Positions 56,358-64,000 of a stretch of DNA of 64,000 nt are shown piece by piece. Source of the DNA: Hyalella azteca (lineage: Eukaryota > Arthropoda > Malacostraca > Amphipoda > Hyalellidae); the NCBI RefSeq assembly GCF_000764305.2, contig NW_025936619.1, positions 62,001 through 126,000 of the forward strand, written 5' to 3'. The notes beneath the pieces were generated by a model. It was not told the DNA's origin. It worked only from the letters and a program-made list of their open reading frames with translations, and did not search any database. The position numbers and the translations under genes were made by a program. Each line of letters opens with the position of its first letter. Within the stretch, counting starts at the first letter, position 1.

Positions 56358-57239
56358 GCTAACATAAGTATCTTGTGTGGCGTAGGATATCACTAGATTA
56401 ACATGAAACCATAAGTTGGTACAGGTTAAACCTATGCACCCAGTGATCCAAGTCCTGATAGTAGTGACGTAAGTATTTATTGATAATTAATCTAATTAAA
56501 TGCTTTGCTTTCCTGCAGGTAGCCATTCATTCACCTATGGTTGATAGGTAAGTTCATTGAAGAAATATTGCAATGAAATAAAACAAAACAGAACATGCTC
56601 AAAAGGCTAGAGCTTACCCTTCGTCTGATTATCAAAAAGATGGATAGGCCTAGTTTTTGACGCGTACTTGAGATCTTTTCCCATTTCCCGTCATGAAAAT
56701 CACATATGTTTTGCTAATTCATTGGTAGTTCAATCCTCGTTATGTATAGCAAACAAATGCAATGTGCCACGTGGTATGTAGTAAAGGATGAAAAATTGCG
56801 AAAAATTAAATTTATCTATTTTGAAAACTTTTTTGGACCTGGATGAGAGAGTCACCGTCGTTTTTCTGGTGCAAAATTTATCTGTGAAGGCAGTGCACCC
56901 GAAGATGGTTGAAGCACTTCTTCTTTTCCTGTATAATTAATTAAATTTTTGCCCATAAATAAAATTCGTTTGCCGCGTCACTTCGAATCTCTCACGACGT
57001 TTCTTGGCTCTTGTATTTTAGGGGCCATGAATGAAGTCTGTTATATGCGTAGCAGCCTTCGTTAATTGACTGAGAATGAGGTGGGTAATATAATTGGAAC
57101 ATTGATTTTTGATTGCTTCGATAATGGCATTTATTAGGTTTTAAAAGATTTAATATCTATGTTACGTAAGTGGTTTAATTTTAAAATCGCTAAAAATCAT
57201 TCAATTATAGTTTAAACGAAAAGATAAAGTCATTTATTG
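56358..57239. other. Unassigned stretch
   Basis: Nothing recognised. Confidence 0.3.
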
Positions 57240-57623
57240 GGCATCGTGAACGTGGCTTCTCTGCTACGCTACGCTGCGTGCTGTTGCTGAACTGCTGTGC
57301 TGCTGCTGAGTGCTGAAGCCGCCAACAGTTGAACTTTGACGTTGGTTGAGTGAGGGTGTATCATATCACAGGTCTGTGTTTGGAACCCGTGCGCAAAAGC
57401 CGTCCACGTTGTTTGCCTTCATCTTAGCACATTTATTTCGAGATAAACCTCTATTCGAGGTGAAAAATTTTCACTTACAGCGCAGTCAGGTTAATTGGTG
57501 TATTCTTCTGAAATATATTGGCGTTGAAGTAAATTTTAAAATAGTGCAGAAGCTGGTACATTTGTGGAGCTGTCTCAGTTGGCCTTGTGGATTACTGCTA
57601 TTCACAGTTCAAGTTACGCAGAA
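57240..57623 (+). other. Possible 5' non-coding or coding exon with CTG-rich start
   Basis: A GC-richer, CTG-rich patch (57255-57322, GCTGCTGCTGAGTGCTG) is followed by a frame of about 110 codons (57346-57678) without an ATG start. Its only strong signal is a consensus splice donor, AAA|GTAAGTGATAG at 57624. An exon ending there is conceivable, but no acceptor, promoter or protein family supports it. Confidence 0.15.
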
Positions 57624-57642
57624 AGTAAGTGATAGATTGTCA

Positions 57643-57674
57643 ATATTCGTTTCATTTATTAATGAAACGAATAT
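57643..57674. repeat. 14-bp perfect hairpin with 4-nt loop
   Basis: ATATTCGTTTCATT pairs with AATGAAACGAATAT around TATT. A further ATTGAAACGAATAT follows at about 57681, so the arm is present three times. It could be a terminator-like structure in RNA or a small palindrome. Confidence 0.8.
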
Positions 57675-60600
57675 ATAATTATTGAAACGAATATAAAAAT
57701 ATATATAATAATAATTTGCACGCTTTGCATCGAATTGCATGCTTCATGTCGAATTCAGTCCAATGTAGCCTAATGTCAAGATTTTATCGTATAATTTACT
57801 CTAATTTCTTAGCAGCAACCTCAGCGTTCCTGCAGTTTTGCAAAATGTTCCATGGACCATTGTCTAACAGAAAATTTGAAGATCCCGTGTAATAATTGTG
57901 ACACAATTAAGTTGTTATTGGTTTTATTGTCAATGGGGAATTTTGGCTATGAAGTTTGAAACTGCAAAGTTTACGTTTATCCAAGCATATTAGGTAGTAC
58001 GAATGTTTAGTAGTAAACCACTGATGAACGGCCTGTCTCTGAAATTGACGAAAGTGATGCTAGGTTCCATGTGATAATCGAACAGGGTTTTGTGTCTGTG
58101 AAAAGTGACCCCTGACGTATAATGTATTAAAACCAGTAGTGAGGTTAACGGTATGGTTTAGTGCCTCAAAGAAACTTGGTAATGTAGTGACTGAGGTTTC
58201 GTTCAACTGTCAGGGACTGGGATCGTATCAACAGAACTTACCACCTAACCTACCCACCAACGCCTTAGGCCTCTGCCTCTGACGTCTATATTTGTCTTAG
58301 CCTGCCTTATCTTTCATCGTAATTTGTTTTCTGTGTTCTATCCAATCATTATCGACTCTGTGGAATCATTAGGCAGTCTTCATTTTATTTGGATGCCGGT
58401 CTAGGCTGGTAGACTCAAGAAAGCAGAGTGGTGCCTAACACATGTAGGTATATATTGTTGCAGTTCTGGAAATTTTTATCTATTTTTTTTATATTTGCTA
58501 GTTCGGCCAGTGGAATTTGCTTGACCTAATTTTCCTTCTTTCGTTTTTTTATTTCAGTCCAGTTTTTAAAATTACAGTTTAGTTTGCCTGTCATACAAAT
58601 CGGAGTATTAAATTTTTTTTAAATTGTGGATGTGAGAATATCTAAGATTTTGCCATTCAAAGAAATTCTTTGAATGAACGCTGATTCATCTGAAGCCACC
58701 CATAATTTTCAAAATATTCAGGTTTCATCAGCATTGATTCATTGCATAATTTGAAGAAATCAACGAGAAATTATGCTCTCTTTAATAAATTAGTTTTGGG
58801 ATTGAAAGCAGTTTATTGGGGCAATATTTCCTAAGAAACCGTTGTGGCTGTAAGAAATTCGAAGCTGTCTGAACGGCGGCCATGTTCCATCAACTTCAAA
58901 GAGCCTTGGGTTGTTGTCGCGCTGTTAGGCCTAAGAGTTCACACCCGCAACACCAAAGACTCCAGATAGAATCAAAGATCCCAAGATCATGCATGCACTG
59001 AGAAACTAAAGCTCACCGAAATTCTACTACAATGAGGCGTACAAGCCTCGACTTGGGCTAATTGTTGGGACATTATTTTAAACTTCTATTTAGAATTGAT
59101 TACCGTTTCGGTAAATGTTTATCTCGTGTACACAAAAAGTTATAAATTTATGTATTTATCAATAACAATCTCCAGAGTTTGCTTTAGGATACAGGTGCGC
59201 CTGAGTGCTTGAGATTCTAATAGTAAAAATTTGTAGATTCATTTATTATGAGGTCTGTCAGCTTCACATAATTATGAGGTTGTTAGCGAGTAATGTGGCT
59301 CCTATAATAGAAGTTGTCAGTTGTACTGCGTTACAACTTCGCTCATTATTTGCAACGGATCACGCGAGACTGAAGGTGGAGGTGGAGTTGTAAAGCGATG
59401 AAGGGAAGCGGAGAAGGAAGAGGGGGAACAGGATAACCCTGTAGGGGGAAGCTTCATAGGACGCACCTACGCGTCCATATAACGCGTTTTGTCTAACAAA
59501 TTTGTTCCTATTTACTCGTAACTTGCATCAAAACTTGACCATTTACTAAACTAATCTTTATGGAGCTACCTTTTTTCGTAGTCACGGTGTGAAAGTGCCT
59601 ATTTTTGTACGTACTGTTTTTATCAAGACAGTTGAACCTTATTCTGAGAACCACACGATCGTGGGTACTTGCACTGCCTAGCCTCTCACAGTCGACATCA
59701 TGGGAACTTCCTTGTGAACGAGGCACTTAATCAAAGTTATCGTCTAATCCTTGCCGGGAAGTTTTAGTTTACTTCTTATTACTCATTTTCATTATTTAAT
59801 GTTCAACTGTATTCAAATGTGACGTAAGATGTTCTGCATCGAAGACAGTACAAAACGAGACAATGAAGCACATGGCGGTCTCTGGCATCCTGATACGTAG
59901 TATGGGTTGCCGAACTCAGCCCAAGTTGTGCGGTACTGCGTTCAAAGAGTCCAGGTTCATTACACCCTTTTGCATCTCCTCGATTGTCTGACGCATTAAA
60001 AAAAATCATGCATCCTGTGCAAACTTATAGCCCGGGAGATGTATCCGCTTTCTCGTAACTTTTGCTCCTTTCCTAGTCCTCATCTGTTGCTTTTTTTCAA
60101 TTGTTCTCATTTGGCATTTTTTTTACCGCCGGAGGGCAGCTGGCAACTGGTCTCTGTGACCAGACTGGTTGGCGCAGTTGGTGCTTCTTATTTTATTTCG
60201 ATGTTTTTTTTATTGTAAAGACACGTAATTTGACGTTTCAGTTACTGCGCAATACTTTTTAATACCATGTTGTTTTATTCGGTGAACTCGAAAGCCCTGT
60301 TGACAAACATACTGTCCACTGTTTATTATTTATTCATGGTGTCACATAGCCTCATAAGATTGTAAGCAAAGCAGAGGCTCAAGTGTTGGTGCAAGATGAT
60401 AAACGTCTGCCTCCAAGCCACATAAACTGCTGCGCTGCCAATTTGTAGAGCAATAGGGCTCGATGTTTGTTTTTATTGAATTTGCATTACTTAGGTTTTA
60501 GTTTAAACTTAAGTTGCATATGTCTGTGCTTGTTCATTTGAATAACTAGTTATCACTACCGATAAAGAAAGCATTTATCATCGGTCTTATCGGTCTAATG

Positions 60601-63600
60601 AAAAATTGTGGGAATAAAAAAGGGGGCTCTTTTCGCCGGAATTTTCTTCAAAAGTTCAGTAATTTGAATATAAAGCTTATAATTTGAGTTGTTTCGCATT
60701 CACGAAAGAAACCGCTTCATAATGAACTACAGCTCCTTCCTTTCTGTCACTCATTTATTATGATGATTTGTGACGAAGCATCTACGCAATAAACATTCTT
60801 GCTGTAGTAACGAAGTTCAAATATAAGGCCATCAGATTCATGCTGATTCAGTTACATTTGCCAATTGTGAAGAGAACAATCGAATTGGGCAGTAAAATAA
60901 ATCCCTTGCCTAATTACGAGATGTAATCTGCTAATGGCCCTGGAATGTCCTGGGCTGAAGATGCGTGGGTCATGCGGGGTCAGACACGCTTCACCGACGC
61001 TGACCCTGCGTGTGCTGCGTGGCACACTGACCCAGGACTGTCTTCTATGCACGCAGCAAGCACAGGATTTATATAATAGTACGAGATCATGATTTGAATG
61101 TGGTTGCTTACATTTTGGGTTGTTAATTTTATGTAACATTGTTGACTACATTCAGTTTATTATCTACTTGAAAAAAAAATCGCGTCTCTGAGAACTGTAT
61201 GTCAGAGCTTTAACGTAATCTGATTCCAAATTGAGTCAAAATTCATGAATGCAGATAGATGATTAGTGATAATAGTATTCATCTAAATGAGCTTGTATTA
61301 CGCTTTTATATGATCCTTTTAAAAACATACAGTGCACTTGAGGAACGGATTGGCAGATGTATTTATTTTGTCACGACAAGCATCGTATGAGAAATTTATC
61401 AGCGTGTCCTTGGTTCTTTATGCAGATCTGGTGTCGGTTCCTAGCAATGAAATTTTTTTAAATCTTTGCATGCACTTGTACTTTAATGGTACATTTAGCG
61501 CAATTATATATGCGATGGATTAGGAAGTTTGATATTATGATTATAGCTAATGATGAAGTATGCAGCTTTGAATGTGGAAGAGGTGCAAAAATTCGCTATA
61601 GCCACTCTTTAAGTTTGTGTAGGGTGCTTCAACAGGTTTTGCTGGCGAAAATTGTTCCGACGAGGTGCTACAGTCAATTTCATGCTCAGATATATATTCG
61701 CAATATCTGCCAAAATTCGCTCGTTTTTCTAGAATTTTACTTTTGAATAGTTGCAAAGCCAGTACTACGTATACTGTTGGAATACACGTACCCGTATATG
61801 CGAACGACGCCGTTTGTTTAGAGCTTCACTTGTATTCACGAATACTCATGCCAAGCTGCCAAGGCAGTAAAAGAAGAAAGATTATTGTTCGGCAGCGAAT
61901 AAATTTTTTAGAGTGCAACGGGTTTAATACTCTCGAAAGATTGAGAAAACAGCTTTGCTGTTGTCATCGATATTTGTTTGCATATACAATACGTGTTGCT
62001 ACCGTACGTTCTTATTTATCGGTTCCGGTCATGAAGGCATTCGCCTCACGCTTTTGGTTTCACGCGACGTAGCTTCTGAAGTATCTTTAAGCCACGATTA
62101 TCGATCCAAAGTATTGCTGCTTTCCATTATTATTTTTGTTTGTCGCGTGCTGGAGGAGAAGTTTCTCACGGCTCTCCCTGCAGGCTGACCTCGACCGGGT
62201 AGCTCTTTGCCCCTCCATGCTTTTAATGGAGGAATTTGTGGTGTTTTCGCGGTGCGCGTATGTTTTACGGAGAGTATGTTTTTTTCCATTTGGGTTTGTC
62301 AATGCCGTGTAGGCATTATATAGCAAGAAAGTGTGCTCGTTATCACTCAGTCATTCCTTCCAAAGTGTTGCTTAATGTACTTGGGTTTAATCGTTCGGCT
62401 TACGCCTCTAGCTACCTCATATCTTCGTGAGGGGCCTTGCACGAGGCACATATTCTTTCGTCATCGGTTTTTTATTACGACTGCAGCACCATATTTCTTT
62501 ATTTTGATTAGTTCATACATTTTTCTTGCATCGAGATGTATTAGTTTCGATTTTTTAACCTATTTTTTACCTTCAATTCCTTGAAGGTGTTAGTAATTTG
62601 TTTGTATTTAGTGGTATATACACAAGTTTTCTTAGGCGCGTCGAGTGACTATAATATAATTCTGGTCATTAATATTTGCATGATTCATGCCCCCCTCAAT
62701 TATTGTAACTCGCGTTACTTGCATCTCAGTTGTGAATGTGTCTTTTTTGTCACTCGTTGCTGTGGAAATAAATGATTAAAATTTCTTTATCATTTATCAT
62801 CATTTTTGCCGAATTGTTTTCTTAGGAGACTGGGTAGTGCGCGACAGCTGGATGTGTTTGCTGTCATATTTACCTTTTGATTGATATCTATTTCTTCTTT
62901 TTTAGAGGAAATCCTCTTACACTGATACTGATCGGTGTTCTCACGCGTTTTGGTGTTTCTCAGATGAGATCCAGACTCTTCAATTTAGTATTATTTTCAA
63001 AGACTAGAGTGTTCCAGCTTTATGATCTTAATGTAGACACTGCTGCAACTAACATCAACAATGACCTCGGTTGTCCATTGATTAGATGCTTTACTGTTTA
63101 TTGACACTGATGTCTTGTAAATTACCTATCTGTATCTGTATTTTGATTTGAGCTCGGGATGTGCAGCTAGTGTACGAAAGATTTCCCAAGCTTTAACTAA
63201 TCATCAAACACGACATTAATGTTCTATTCTGGCGCTAGATTACCCGTACCTAAGTAATGTTGTGTGTACATATTATCGTCAAATCAAATTTAAAGACCAA
63301 TATCACTACGCAGAGCTATGTTCAGTCGTACCTTCAATGATACAATATGTGATACCTTTGATCATCGGAGCTCCGTGAGTTCCGAAACGTTCCCTTGTGC
63401 CCTTTTTGTCAGAGCACCCGGCACGGCATCATATTACATGCTGTACTCTCTGATGCACCGGTACCGCGTATCTATTTCTGCACACTGTATTGATGCCTCT
63501 GTTGACTATATTGCGCTTGAAAGTACACCAAACGTTGATCGGCAGGGATAATCTCCGATTTGTATGTTAATTCAATTCAACATATCATGTGCATTCATCT

Positions 63601-64000
63601 TTTTCTAATACAATTGCGATGAAATTTAGCGATTTATAAGTGAAGCGATTTGAGCGATTTATAAGTGAAGACGGGTCCGAAAATACATATATTCCTGAAT
63701 GAGCGACTTACAGCTTTGGCCCTTATTTGATAGCCTTCAGCGACAAGCAATCGTCTTCAGCCATATATAATTAAAGTTCAGATAAAATTTGATGAATTTA
63801 AAACCCAAATAAAAAAAGGAAGTAACCCTTGTTCTGAAATGCGAATGAAATTTAAAACTTTTTTTATTTTGAATACTTTGCCATTATAATAATAATTGAA
63901 ATGTATTGCGATTGTTAAGTTCTACTCCGCTAGCGAGGCTTTATGGTGTCTTTGTAGCCTCAGACTTGATTGCGACGATATCCGAAAATGAAAAATGCAC
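57675..64000. other. Unassigned 6.3-kb stretch, no supported gene
   Basis: No recognisable gene, RNA gene or dispersed family was found. Local items are a palindromic CTGGCAACTGGTCTC/GACCAGACTGG patch at 60141-60172, a GC-richer segment at 60940-61060 containing GACCCTGCG and GGGTCA repeats, and a 25-bp duplication AGCGATTTATAAGTGAAG at 63628 and 63653. Several plus-strand frames cluster at 61330-62780 (up to 135 codons), but they overlap one another in different frames and lack protein-like composition. Confidence 0.35.

Noticed and set aside
61332..62775. Cluster of plus-strand frames (up to 135 codons) suggesting a gene
   Set aside because: The frames overlap in different phases, lack protein-like composition and recognisable motifs, and have no consistent splice signals.

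Overview
The window looks like gene-poor nuclear DNA from an animal, most likely an arthropod and possibly a crustacean. It is AT-rich. No long open frames, operons, ribosome-binding sites, rRNA genes, intact tRNA genes or CRISPR arrays are visible. It is dominated by small dispersed repeats, tandem duplications and one decayed retrotransposon. The taxonomic guess rests only on the style of the LINE protein remnant and the repeat types. One base is undetermined (N at 4262).

Layout. From 1 to about 6400 the DNA is mostly anonymous, with hairpins, two copies of an inverted-repeat element ('family A') at 1705 and 4280, and a 147-bp tandem duplication. A broken reading frame lies at 6400-6830. 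From 7 to 20 kb there are tandem repeats (114 bp, 83 bp), a tRNA-derived SINE at 14.65 kb, and family A copies at 12.9 and 19.6 kb. Two broken family A copies sit between duplicated host segments at 20.3-20.8 kb. From 20.9 to 38 kb there is a long hairpin at 22.1 kb, members of a second inverted-repeat family ('family B') at 22.6, 27.9 and 37.5 kb, a CpG-rich patch near 29.2 kb, several tandem repeats and a complete family A copy at 35.5 kb. A candidate first coding exon with a polyserine run lies at 39.2-39.4 kb. From 41.5 to 44 kb there are minisatellites, a second SINE copy and an internally duplicated family A copy. From 46.6 to 48.7 kb a dead non-LTR retrotransposon (LINE) on the minus strand carries a nested palindromic insertion ('family C'). 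A second family C copy at 52.3 kb lies beside an unidentified coding remnant. The rest, to 64 kb, holds tandem repeats, the largest family B copy (56.1-56.4 kb) and otherwise unassigned sequence.

Most interesting observation. Three family B copies (B1-B3) carry a motif that reads as a hammerhead-ribozyme core: CTGANGA, a 4-5 bp hairpin, then GAAA, which is lost in one copy. The motif lies next to an inverted-repeat arm. One copy (37.5 kb) is bounded by a 15-bp direct repeat that looks like a target-site duplication. Known biology of Penelope-like elements and retrozymes makes it plausible that family B is a short, non-coding, ribozyme-bearing retroelement. No full ribozyme fold or cleavage site was established here.

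No host gene can be named. The few exon-like frames (9.7, 20.7, 39.3, 45.3, 49.5, 52.6 kb) are given with low confidence. The window could equally be intergenic or lie within large introns.
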